The notes under the pieces are model-generated. The model searched no databases. It saw only the letters and a list, made by a program, of their open reading frames with translations, and was not told the origin of the DNA. The translations under genes were made by a program, and so were the position numbers. From the NCBI GenBank assembly GCA_965221585.1, contig OZ244898.1:806001-870000 (forward strand): DNA of 64,000 nt, written 5' to 3'. This DNA comes from VXYK01 sp965221585 (GTDB lineage Bacteria; Actinomycetota; Acidimicrobiia; Acidimicrobiales; Aldehydirespiratoraceae). Shown piece by piece: positions 8,379 to 16,343 of the stretch. Position 1 is the stretch's first letter, and each line of letters begins with the position of its first letter.

Positions 8379-9359
8379 CTAGTTGATCCCAGAGCCCTCC
8401 TCGGGTTCTTGGATCGAGTCGATCAGACCCCATTTGAGGGCGGTGTTGGCATCGATCGTGGTGTCTTGAAGCAGCCACGCCAGGGTTCGGTGCCGTCCGA
8501 TTCGTGCTGGAATACTGACGGTTCCTCCCATCCCGGGCATCAGGCCCATTCGGGTCTCTGGTAGCCGGAACCAGGTGTCGGGGTGGGCCACGATCCGACG
8601 ACAGAAAGCCGTCATCTCCACGCCTGCACCGATGCACGGTCCGTGCACCTGGGCTGTGACCCGCTCGGCGATGCGACGCAGGTGCGGCGCGATGTTGGCG
8701 CTGGAACGCAGCAGGTGCGCGGTCAGCGGGTCGCTCACCGTGCCGAACTCGGCGAGGTCGCCGCCCGCACAGAACGCGGGTCCCGCACCCGTCAGGTGGA
8801 TCGGCAGCGGTTCGCCGAGGGCGAGCGTCGTGAACGCGTCGATCAGCTCGTCTCGCATCCGGGCGTCGATCATGTTGCGCAACCGGGGTCGGTCGAGGAC
8901 CACCTCGATGTGGTCGTCATGCTCCTCGATCCGGACCCGTGGGCCGTCGTCGTTGCGGACGCGGCGCCCCTGGGATGCCAGCCAGGTTGCGAACTCTGGT
9001 CCTGACTGCAGGGTTGCGTAGGCGAGCGATTCGACCAGCAGCGCTTCTTCGACGGTTCGGGTGGTGGTGCCCCTCAGGACCTGGGCTGTCGTCACCGCGG
9101 CCATGGGGGCCGCGAGCGCGCCTGCGATGATCGGGTCTGGGTCTTCGCCGCGGATGTCCCAGGCATCGGCAGCAGAGCTGCCCACCCCGACTGACACGAC
9201 CGGCAGTCGGGCCAACCGGGTCGCGATCTCGGCACCGTCATGGTCGCCGAGTGCGACCGCGACCACCGGCCTGCCGACAGCGGCACCGACCTTCCGGTCG
9301 ATGTCTGGTGACGCCAGCGCCTCCTGGGCTTGGGACCAAGACCAGAGGACCGCTTCCAT
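8379..9359 (-). CDS. Enoyl-CoA hydratase/isomerase family protein with an extra N-terminal region
   Basis: A 326-aa crotonase-fold protein. The crotonase core occupies about residues 140-320: oxyanion-hole blocks FCAGGDLAEF (196-205) and GPCIGAGVEM (240-249), and a glutamate at 268 in RLPETRMGLMPGMGGT where hydratases carry a catalytic acid. Ordinary hydratases are about 260 aa. Here roughly 140 residues precede the core and look like a degenerate crotonase segment (VVSVGVGSSAADAW, LAAPMAAVTTAQVLRG). It would hydrate or isomerise an enoyl-CoA made downstream of the ligase that precedes it; the two genes are 9 bp apart in one operon. Confidence 0.87.
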   Translation of the reverse strand: MEAVLWSWSQAQEALASPDIDRKVGAAVGRPVVAVALGDHDGAEIATRLARLPVVSVGVGSSAADAWDIRGEDPDPIIAGALAAPMAAVTTAQVLRGTTTRTVEEALLVESLAYATLQSGPEFATWLASQGRRVRNDDGPRVRIEEHDDHIEVVLDRPRLRNMIDARMRDELIDAFTTLALGEPLPIHLTGAGPAFCAGGDLAEFGTVSDPLTAHLLRSSANIAPHLRRIAERVTAQVHGPCIGAGVEMTAFCRRIVAHPDTWFRLPETRMGLMPGMGGTVSIPARIGRHRTLAWLLQDTTIDANTALKWGLIDSIQEPEEGSGIN

Positions 9360-9368
9360 CGCCGAACC

Positions 9369-10901
9369 TCAGCTGTCCGTGTCACCGAGGTGGGCGTGCT
9401 GTTGGCGCAGCACTCTGCGAAGCAGCTTCCCGGTGTCGTTGTAGGGAAGTTCGTCGACCCACACGACATGGGCGGGCACCCGGCTCGACCTCAGCCGATG
9501 GCGCACCAGTTCTTGAATCTCGTGTTCGCTGACGGGTTCCGCGGATTCTGGGTCTTGGTCGGCGGGCACGATGACGGCCACCACTTTCTCGCCCCACTGT
9601 TCGTCGGGTACGCCGATGGCAGCCGCATCTTTCGCCGCTGGGTGGGTGAGCAGTACATCTTCGATCTCTCCGGGCGACATGTTCTCGCCGCCGCGGATGA
9701 TCACGTCGTCGTTGCGGCCTTGGACGAACAGGTAGCCGGCTTCGTCTACGTAGCCTTCGTCGCGGGTCGGGAACCAACCGTCGACCAGCAGCGATCCGGC
9801 TTCGAGATATTCTCCCGACACCTGTTCGCCGCGCACGAAGATCTCGCCGGATTCTCCGGCCGGCAGTTCCTCTCCGGTGTCGTCGCGGATTGATATTTCC
9901 ACGCCCGGCAGGGGGCGTCCGGCTGAACCGAGGCGCCTCTGTTCCTCTGGTTCGTCGCTGTATTGGGCCAGGCGGTGGTCGTCGGGTCCGAGGACCGCGA
10001 TCGTCGAACTGGTTTCGGTGAGGCCGTAGGCGTTCACGAACGAGGTGATCGGGAACAGTTCGAGTGCCCGGGTGATGACCGGCAACGGCATTCTTCCTCC
10101 GCCGTAGGACAGGGACCGCACGCCCAGCAGTGGTTCGCCTCCCCGGGCGTCGAGGGCCTCGACGATACGGGCCAGCATGGTTGGCACGACCATCGCGTGC
10201 GTGACGTTCTCGCGTTCCACGGTGTCGATCCAGTCGTCGGGGTCGAAGCTGGGGAGTTGCACGATCCGGCGTCCCGCGTACACCGACGACAGCATCGCGG
10301 CGACGCCGGCCACGTGGTAGGGGGGCACGCTCACGATGGTGGCTTCGTCCTCGGCGGCTCCCATGAACTCGACCGAGCCGAGAATGTAGGACACGAGATG
10401 CTTGTGGCGCAGGACCGCTGTTTTGGGGGCTCCGGTCGTTCCGCTGGTGTAGAGCAGCACGGCGACACCGTCGGGGTCCGCGGCCTCGGCGGGCGCTGTG
10501 TCCGGTGTTGTGCCGTCTGCGAGTGTCTCAAGGAACTCTTCTCTGGTGAGCGTCTCGAGTCCGTCCACTCCGCTGAGCCGGAGCGCGCCGGAGTCGTCGG
10601 TGATGGCGACGCTGGGCGCGCTTCGCTGCGCCAGAGCAGCGAGGTCGTCGTCTGCCAGCCGATAGTTGAGAGGGACATAGGGCATCCCCGCTGCCGCAGC
10701 ACCGAAGAGGCAGATCGGCACGGCCGGGCTCGACTCGTCGCAGAGCAGCACCTTGTCGCCGGGGGCCGCGTAGAAACGGGCCGCCGCTGCTTGAGCTTGA
10801 TCGTGGAGTTGCCGATATGAGATTCCACCGTCGAGTGAACCGACAGCGGCCCGGTCGCCGAGTCCTTCGGCCGCCATCTCCAACAGCATCATCAGATTCA
10901 T
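9369..10901 (-). CDS. AMP-forming acyl-CoA ligase
   Basis: A 510-aa full-length ANL-family ligase. It has the P-loop YTSGTTGAPKTAVL near residue 150, the aromatic/Thr block YGLTETSS near 300, a GYVDEAGYLFVQGR hinge-region motif, and the C-terminal catalytic lysine context NDTGKLLRR close to the end. It activates a carboxylic acid as a CoA thioester. It is the middle gene of a three-gene minus-strand operon: a 101-aa protein upstream (16-bp gap) and the hydratase downstream (9-bp gap). The acyl substrate cannot be read from sequence alone. Confidence 0.92.
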   Translation of the reverse strand: MNLMMLLEMAAEGLGDRAAVGSLDGGISYRQLHDQAQAAAARFYAAPGDKVLLCDESSPAVPICLFGAAAAGMPYVPLNYRLADDDLAALAQRSAPSVAITDDSGALRLSGVDGLETLTREEFLETLADGTTPDTAPAEAADPDGVAVLLYTSGTTGAPKTAVLRHKHLVSYILGSVEFMGAAEDEATIVSVPPYHVAGVAAMLSSVYAGRRIVQLPSFDPDDWIDTVERENVTHAMVVPTMLARIVEALDARGGEPLLGVRSLSYGGGRMPLPVITRALELFPITSFVNAYGLTETSSTIAVLGPDDHRLAQYSDEPEEQRRLGSAGRPLPGVEISIRDDTGEELPAGESGEIFVRGEQVSGEYLEAGSLLVDGWFPTRDEGYVDEAGYLFVQGRNDDVIIRGGENMSPGEIEDVLLTHPAAKDAAAIGVPDEQWGEKVVAVIVPADQDPESAEPVSEHEIQELVRHRLRSSRVPAHVVWVDELPYNDTGKLLRRVLRQQHAHLGDTDS

Positions 10902-10917
10902 GGCGGGTCCAATTTGG

Positions 10918-11223
10918 TCAGTCGGATGCAGGCAGGGTCTTCGGCTCGGCGACGCTCAGGAGGGTCCCGGATACGGCGATCGAACCGTCACCGCCCTTGG
11001 TGGCCAGCAGTTCGACTGTGGCTTCGGCGTTGGTGTAGCGCTTACCGAGAAGGGTGCCCTCCGCCGCGTCCGAAGCGGGCGCTCCGCCGATCTCGGCGGT
11101 TCCAGCGGCAACCATGGCAGCACCTCCGCAGGTCAACTCGGTGTCACCGTCGCCTTTCACCACTATTACTTGCGTGGTGCAGACTGTGGACTGGAAGCGT
11201 GCACCGGGCTTTAGTTCGACCAT
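10918..11223 (-). CDS. Small conserved-looking protein of unknown function, first gene of the ligase operon
   Basis: A 101-aa soluble protein with no membrane segment or signal peptide. The N-terminal half has two cysteines 17 residues apart (STVCTTQ and LTCGGAAM) flanking VIVVKGDGD, which suggests a small beta-sheet or metal-site domain. The C-terminal half (GTLLGKRYTNAEATVELLATKGGDGSIAV) is also strand-rich. It lies 16 bp upstream of the acyl-CoA ligase and probably shares its promoter with the 138-bp divergent gap to the Fic gene. I do not recognise the family; an accessory factor for the ligase is only a guess from position. Confidence 0.65.
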   Translation of the reverse strand: MVELKPGARFQSTVCTTQVIVVKGDGDTELTCGGAAMVAAGTAEIGGAPASDAAEGTLLGKRYTNAEATVELLATKGGDGSIAVSGTLLSVAEPKTLPASD

Positions 11224-11329
11224 CGTTTGGAGCTCCTAGGCGTTGGCTGGTGCTCCATTGTGCCGCGAAGCCCGCACCAGACCAAAGCCGCGACTGTCCT
11301 CTGCACGCTTGTGGCGGTTTCGACCCTTT

Positions 11330-11384
11330 ATTTCGGAAGGTTATTACGATATTCTTCCGAAATGGTGGAAGTTTCGGAAGGTTA
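11330..11384. promoter_or_regulatory. Inverted repeat plus direct repeat over the Fic start codon (candidate operator)
   Basis: ATTTCGGAAG (11330-11339) and its exact complement CTTCCGAAAT (11354-11363) form a perfect 10-bp inverted repeat; the right arm contains the first two bases of the chosen ATG (11362). A third copy of the left arm follows: TTTCGGAAGGTTA at 11331-11343 recurs as a 13-bp direct repeat at 11372-11384. The AT-rich spacer (TTATTACGATATT) is the best local promoter candidate. A DNA-binding protein seated here would block both transcription and translation. The Fic protein has its own C-terminal winged-helix-like segment, so autoregulation is plausible but inferred. Confidence 0.65.
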
Positions 11385-12498
11385 CGGGTACGCGGTCGAA
11401 TCCGACTGGAATGGGCGAAAGGTCCAGGCCTGGGTCCCTTCCCCTCTACAAGAGCGCCCCATGGAGCTGTCAGCCGCCGCAGTGAGGGCCAGCGAACGGG
11501 CATGCGCCGCTTTGAGGCTTGCAGATGCCCGGTTGCCGAGCGAATGGGAGGCCTTGGCGAGGCTTCTGTTGCGCAACGAAGGTGTGGCGTCTTCGGGCAT
11601 TGAGGGATTGCGCGAACCCATCGAGTCTGTGCTGATCGCCGAGAGAACCGACCAGGGCGGAACGGCGGGTTGGGTTGCCGACAACTTGGTGGTGATCGAC
11701 TGGGCGTTCGAGACTACCGGCGAGCCGGTTGCAGTCGGCACGCTGCATCGCTGGCATCGCCAGCTCATGCGGCACGGGCGGCTTCCAGCGGACATGATCG
11801 GGGTGTTCCGCCCGGCGTTGGGTTGGGTGGGCGGCACCTCACCGCTGGACGCTGCTTATGTTCCTCCGCCGCCGTCTGAAATACCGCGGTTGATGGACGA
11901 TTTGATCGCCTTTGCCAACAGCGACCTCGAGGATCTCGATCCTGTGTCCCATGCGGCTGTGATTCACGCCCAGTTTGAGGCGATCCACCCCTATGGCGAC
12001 GGCAACGGTCGTCTTGGACGGGTGATGATCAGCCGAACTCTCAGGTGGCAGGCGATCACGAAACGGACCGTAGCCCCCATCAGCACGGCCATCGCCCGTG
12101 ATCCCGGTGGTTACCTTTCCGGCCTCCACCTGTTCGAGCAGGGAATGCTCGACCCGTGGGTGATCTGGTTTGCTGAGATTGTGCAGAGGGCCGCTTCCAC
12201 GACTCACCGGATCATCGATCAGACGACTGCCTTGTTGGACCGATGGGAACAGGCGGTTGCTGGACTTCGAGCCGATCACTCGGCACGGGCCCTGCTTACA
12301 CTTCTCCCTGCGTATCCCCTGCTCAGCGCCGGGGATGTGGCCGAGTTGCTCAGCATCTCCGAGCGTGCAGCCCGCACCACTCTGGCTGTGCTGGCCGGGT
12401 TCGGCATCCTGTCGCCGATCGAAGTCTCAACGTCGACCCCAGGCCGAAACCGCCACTGGTTCGCCGCCCCCGACCTCCTCCACCTCTGGGGCTCATGA
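11362..12498 (+). CDS. Fic-domain protein with N-terminal inhibitory motif and C-terminal HTH
   Basis: A 378-aa Fic protein; the family mostly transfers AMP from ATP onto hydroxyl side chains of target proteins. The Fic motif is HPYGDGNGRLGR at residues 209-220, with His209 as the catalytic base, Asp213 in the acidic position and both Gly-Asn-Gly-Arg residues present, so it should be active. SSGIEG at 77-82 matches the [S/T]xxxE[G/N] inhibitory helix and lies N-terminal (class II), predicting autoinhibition. The last ~80 residues (LSAGDVAELLSISERAARTTL) form a helix-turn-helix. ATG 11362 has no Shine-Dalgarno; the mRNA may be leaderless. The DUF262 fusion gene starts 27 bp after the stop, so the two form an operon. 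Confidence 0.88.
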   Translation: MVEVSEGYGYAVESDWNGRKVQAWVPSPLQERPMELSAAAVRASERACAALRLADARLPSEWEALARLLLRNEGVASSGIEGLREPIESVLIAERTDQGGTAGWVADNLVVIDWAFETTGEPVAVGTLHRWHRQLMRHGRLPADMIGVFRPALGWVGGTSPLDAAYVPPPPSEIPRLMDDLIAFANSDLEDLDPVSHAAVIHAQFEAIHPYGDGNGRLGRVMISRTLRWQAITKRTVAPISTAIARDPGGYLSGLHLFEQGMLDPWVIWFAEIVQRAASTTHRIIDQTTALLDRWEQAVAGLRADHSARALLTLLPAYPLLSAGDVAELLSISERAARTTLAVLAGFGILSPIEVSTSTPGRNRHWFAAPDLLHLWGS

Positions 12499-12525
12499 CA
12501 GACCCTATGTCTAGACTGCGGCCCT

Positions 12526-14802
12526 ATGCCGCCGACGCTGTACAGACCCACCGACTATCCGTTAATCCTCCTGATCGAAGAGATAAAGAGAGGGGAGATC
12601 GCTCTGCCCGACATTCAGCGACCGTTCGTCTGGTCGTCGGCCAAGGTGCGCGACCTGTTCGACTCCATGTATCGGGGATACCCGATCGGCACGCTGCTTC
12701 TGTGGGAAACCGGTGCAGAAATCAGCACTCGCCAGATTGGCGGCGGAGAGCACGACCGGGTCCCGAAGCAACTGATCGTGGACGGGCAACAGCGCCTTAC
12801 CTCCCTGTTCGCGGTGATCACTGGGGAAAAGGTGCTCACCAAGTCGTTCGAAAGTCGCCAGATCCAGATTGGATTCAAGCCGTCGAATCAGACGTTCGAG
12901 GTGGCAGACGCTGCCATTCGAAGAGACCCCGAATTCATCCCCGACATCGCTGAACTATGGAAGGACCGCTACCGAGCCACGGTGCGTTCGTTTCTTGCAA
13001 CGCTGACCGAGAGCCGAAGCGAGGAGCTGTCCGAAGAAGAGGAAGAGGTACTTGAGAGCCGAATCGACCGAGTTCGTGACCTCAGGGACTTCCGTTTCCA
13101 GGTCATCCAACTGAACGCGAATGCTGACCCGGAACAGGTTGCCGACATTTTCGTTCGGGCTAACTCACAGGGCGTAGACTTGAATCAGGCAGATTTCATC
13201 CTGACGCTAATGTCGGTCCACTGGGAGAAGGGTCGTAGAGAACTTGAGCAGTTCTGCCGGGACGCCGTTGATCCCGCAGTACGAGGCCCGTCACCGAAGA
13301 ACTCGTTCATTGATCCGAAACCCGACCAGCTGCTGAGGGCGAGTGTTGGCCTCGCCTTCCGTCGGGCTCGCCTGCAACATGTCTACAGCATCCTCAGGGG
13401 CAAGGATCTCACTACCGGCGAGGTATCTCTTTCTCGCCGGAACGAACAGTTTGAGCGACTGCGCTCGGCGCAGGACCAAGTGCTGGACCTCACCAACTGG
13501 CATGAGTTCCTCAAGTGCTTGACCCTCGCCGGATTTCGAGGGCGACGGATGATCACATCTGACACCGCCTTGATCTACTGTTATGTCATATGGCTGATCG
13601 GCCGGTGCGACTTCGGTCTGAGCGTCTCTAAGCTTCAGACCGTTGTCGCGAGATGGTTCTTCATGGCCCACACGACCGGTCGCTACACGGGGTCAAGCGA
13701 AACTTCGCTGGATGCAGACCTCGGACGGATCAACTCTCTGGAGCCGAACGACGGTGAGGCATTCTGCGCCGAGCTTGACCGTCAGATCAAGGCGAACTTC
13801 ACAAACGACTACTGGGAAGTGTCGCTCCCGACCCGGCTCGACAGTTCATCAGCCAAGTCTCCGGCCCTCTGCGCCTACTGGGCCGCGCTCAACGTGCTAG
13901 ACGCGGAACTTCTGTTCAGCAGCTTCAAAATGAGAGACATGTTGAAACCTGGCGAGAACGCTCCTCGGTCGGTCGAGCGCCATCACCTGTTCCCGAAAGC
14001 TCATCTGGGTGCCAGGGGTATCACCGGAACTAGACAGGTCAATGCGATTGCGAACATGGCTTTCTTGGACTGGCCGGACAACTCTGACATCGGGGCTGAT
14101 GACCCGATGGAGTACTGGCCGAGAGCGTCTGGCCGTCTGAACCCCGAGCAACTGCAACGACAAGTCGGTTGGCACGCGCTTCCCGTCGGCTGGGAGCAAC
14201 TGGATTATTCGGGTTTTCTTGAGAAGCGGCGAACGCTGATGGCAAGAGTGACCCGTGACGGCTTTGAGCGACTGTGGGACGACCCGAGCGGAGACCACAC
14301 ACTGTCCACATTGGTTGACCTGTTGGCTGCAGGGGAATCTCAGACAGTGGAGTTCAAGTCCACGGCTCGCGTCAATCTGCACACCAGCCAGGTCGACAAG
14401 AAGATCGAACATGTCATCGCTAAGACGGTCTGTGGTTTCCTCAATGCCGAGGGAGGAAAACTCCTGATTGGAGTGGACGACGACGCGAACGTGATTGGAC
14501 TCGGCGATGACCTGGGGGCGCTGGGACGCAAACGCGACCTCGACGGCTATGAGCTCTTTCTGCGTCAACTCCTCGATAACACGCTGTCGTCTCCGACCGC
14601 TGCAACGGTGCGAATCCACTTTGAGTCCCATGCTGGCAGCGATGTCTGCGTCGTGACTGTCGCAGCCTCGGGCAAACCTGTGTTCTCGAAGGCCGCTGAG
14701 GGAGGAGGGTCCCCGTCTGAGTTCTGGGTACGAATCGGCAACGCTACCAAGCAGCTACATGGCGACGACATGATGGACTACCATGCCGACCACTGGGACT
14801 AG
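12526..14802 (+). CDS. DUF262 - HNH (DUF1524-like) - AlbA_2 fusion protein, candidate defence nuclease
   Basis: A 758-aa three-domain protein. Residues 10-110 are a DUF262 (GmrS-like) domain with QRPFVW (31-36) and the signature IVDGQQR (84-90), proposed to bind or hydrolyse nucleotide. A long helical middle leads to ERHHLFPKAHL with His486-His487, an HNH/DUF1524-type nuclease core as in GmrD. From about residue 603 (SQTVEFKST) to 750 is an AlbA_2/Schlafen-type domain (GFLNAEGGKLLIGVDDD). GmrSD-type proteins are known type IV restriction enzymes against modified phage DNA; the added AlbA_2 domain is unusual. It follows the Fic gene by 27 bp. Its codon use is less GC-biased than its neighbours', consistent with transfer. 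Function is inferred from domains only. Confidence 0.82.
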   Translation: MPPTLYRPTDYPLILLIEEIKRGEIALPDIQRPFVWSSAKVRDLFDSMYRGYPIGTLLLWETGAEISTRQIGGGEHDRVPKQLIVDGQQRLTSLFAVITGEKVLTKSFESRQIQIGFKPSNQTFEVADAAIRRDPEFIPDIAELWKDRYRATVRSFLATLTESRSEELSEEEEEVLESRIDRVRDLRDFRFQVIQLNANADPEQVADIFVRANSQGVDLNQADFILTLMSVHWEKGRRELEQFCRDAVDPAVRGPSPKNSFIDPKPDQLLRASVGLAFRRARLQHVYSILRGKDLTTGEVSLSRRNEQFERLRSAQDQVLDLTNWHEFLKCLTLAGFRGRRMITSDTALIYCYVIWLIGRCDFGLSVSKLQTVVARWFFMAHTTGRYTGSSETSLDADLGRINSLEPNDGEAFCAELDRQIKANFTNDYWEVSLPTRLDSSSAKSPALCAYWAALNVLDAELLFSSFKMRDMLKPGENAPRSVERHHLFPKAHLGARGITGTRQVNAIANMAFLDWPDNSDIGADDPMEYWPRASGRLNPEQLQRQVGWHALPVGWEQLDYSGFLEKRRTLMARVTRDGFERLWDDPSGDHTLSTLVDLLAAGESQTVEFKSTARVNLHTSQVDKKIEHVIAKTVCGFLNAEGGKLLIGVDDDANVIGLGDDLGALGRKRDLDGYELFLRQLLDNTLSSPTAATVRIHFESHAGSDVCVVTVAASGKPVFSKAAEGGGSPSEFWVRIGNATKQLHGDDMMDYHADHWD

Positions 14803-15020
14803 CACATATCGGAATTACGGTCCGTCGTGATTCAAGGACGGAGCCTTGAGGACTCAAAATAGGATTCGTCCAGTCTTCAAAATGAAATACGGACAGTTGC
14901 CCATTTTCTGTCTGACAGCCAGCTAGCAAGACGTTAGCGTTGGGTCATGGCGGGCACCCTGCTCAAGACAGGCGACCAGCACGGTGAGATTGGCGATCGG
15001 TTGCATTTGCGTCGGATCAG
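14803..15020. other. Intergenic gap after the accessory module, weak hairpins only
   Basis: About 218 bp without a convincing gene. Two small stem-loops occur just after the stop: TCCGTC/GACGGA (14821-14826 with 14837-14842) and TTGAG/CTCAA (14846-14857). Neither is followed by a proper T-run, so they are at best weak terminators. The stretch is noticeably more AT-rich than the flanking CoA-enzyme genes and may be the right edge of a transferred segment. Confidence 0.4.
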
Positions 15021-16328
15021 ATGCCTGTGGTCGGACTAGTGGTCGGTTCGCAGTCCTTGTCGGGGTTTGATGGCGATCTCGTGGCGTGGGCGTCGAGTGG
15101 CGCGATGCACTTGACCGGCCGACGTTGCGGCGCACCATCGCCAGCCCCGGCACACGTGGCTACAGCCATGGCCGCGGTGGCCGATGATCTCGCGCGGCAG
15201 ACCACCCGTTGGGGCAGCGCCGTGTCTGTAGACGGACCAGCACTGTTGGGTGAACGCGCGGCGTTCACCGGAATGGAACGCAACGGCGACACGTCTGTGG
15301 GCGGCTCGGCCCGTTTCGTTCGAGCAGCTGATGGCCCGGTGGTGCTCAACCTTCCCCGGCCCGAGGACATCGAGTCGCTTCCTGCGCTTGTGGGCCAATC
15401 GTTGAGTGCGGACGACTGGTCGTCGATCGCTGCTGGCATCGCCAAGCTCAACAGTGCTCACCTTGTGGAGACGGCAAGGCTGCTCGGGATTCCGGCGGCG
15501 GTTCCCTCGAGCTATCCGTTGCCCGTGGCCACTCCTGAGCGGGTGCTTCATCGCGGCATCCCCCGAACCGTGGTTGATCGGCCTCTGGTGGTGGACCTGA
15601 CTTCGCTGTGGGCCGGCCCCCTGGCCGCTGGGCTGCTCGCTGATGCGGGCGCACGGGTTGTCAAAGTGGAAGGCGCCGGTCGTCCTGACGGGGCGCGCAG
15701 AGGAACCCCAGGGTTCTTCAACCTGCTCAATCACGCCAAGGAGTGCGTGGAGGTCGACTTCTCGAATGCCGACGATCGGGCGTTTCTGCGCGGCTTGCTC
15801 AGAGCCGCGGATCTGGTGTTAGAAGGGTCTCGGCCCAGGGTCATGGAGCAGTTGGGGATCGATCCTCACGAACTGGCCGACACGGGTGTCTCCTGGTTGT
15901 CGATCAGTGCGTATGGCCGGACTGGCGATGCGGCGTTGCGGGTTGGATTCGGTGACGACACGGCAGTGGCCGGGGGTCTCTGGTTGGCTGGCGATCCGCC
16001 CAACTTCGTCGCTGACGCCGTGGCTGACCCGATCGCTGGCCTGGCCGCGGCGGCGCTAGGCGCGCGGCTGCTCGCCGGGGAGCAGGCGGCGGTTGCGGAG
16101 GTGCCGCTGGCCCGAGCCGCCGCTTGGGCTAATGCCGAGGTGCTGAAGGCTGCCGTTGATTCGGCGCTGCGCCGAGATGGTGACCGGTGGTCGCTTCAGG
16201 TCGCCAGCGAATGGCTGCCGGTGTCGCTGCCGAGGCACCGAGAGGTGCAGGCGGAGGCTGCGCCGGTCGGCAGCCACGACGGTCCGCTCAGAGCCGAATT
16301 TACAGCGTGCGCCTTTGGTAGGAGATAG
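15021..16328 (+). CDS. Family III (CaiB/BaiF-like) CoA-transferase with displaced segment order
   Basis: A 435-aa member of the family III CoA-transferases, which move CoA between carboxylic acids through enzyme-bound anhydrides. The usual N-terminal start, VVDLTSLWAGPLAAGLLADAGARVVKVE, is here at about residues 190-217. A likely acid region lies in NFVADAVADPIAGLAAAALGARLL. About 185 residues come before it, including LVETARLLGIPAAVPSSYP, which resembles the segment normally found near the family's C terminus, while the usual C-terminal part is short. This looks like a permuted or fused-and-eroded transferase. The following carboxyltransferase gene starts 15 bp after the stop. Confidence 0.78.
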   Translation: MPVVGLVVGSQSLSGFDGDLVAWASSGAMHLTGRRCGAPSPAPAHVATAMAAVADDLARQTTRWGSAVSVDGPALLGERAAFTGMERNGDTSVGGSARFVRAADGPVVLNLPRPEDIESLPALVGQSLSADDWSSIAAGIAKLNSAHLVETARLLGIPAAVPSSYPLPVATPERVLHRGIPRTVVDRPLVVDLTSLWAGPLAAGLLADAGARVVKVEGAGRPDGARRGTPGFFNLLNHAKECVEVDFSNADDRAFLRGLLRAADLVLEGSRPRVMEQLGIDPHELADTGVSWLSISAYGRTGDAALRVGFGDDTAVAGGLWLAGDPPNFVADAVADPIAGLAAAALGARLLAGEQAAVAEVPLARAAAWANAEVLKAAVDSALRRDGDRWSLQVASEWLPVSLPRHREVQAEAAPVGSHDGPLRAEFTACAFGRR

Positions 16329-16343
16329 CCCCAGAGTTCGCCT

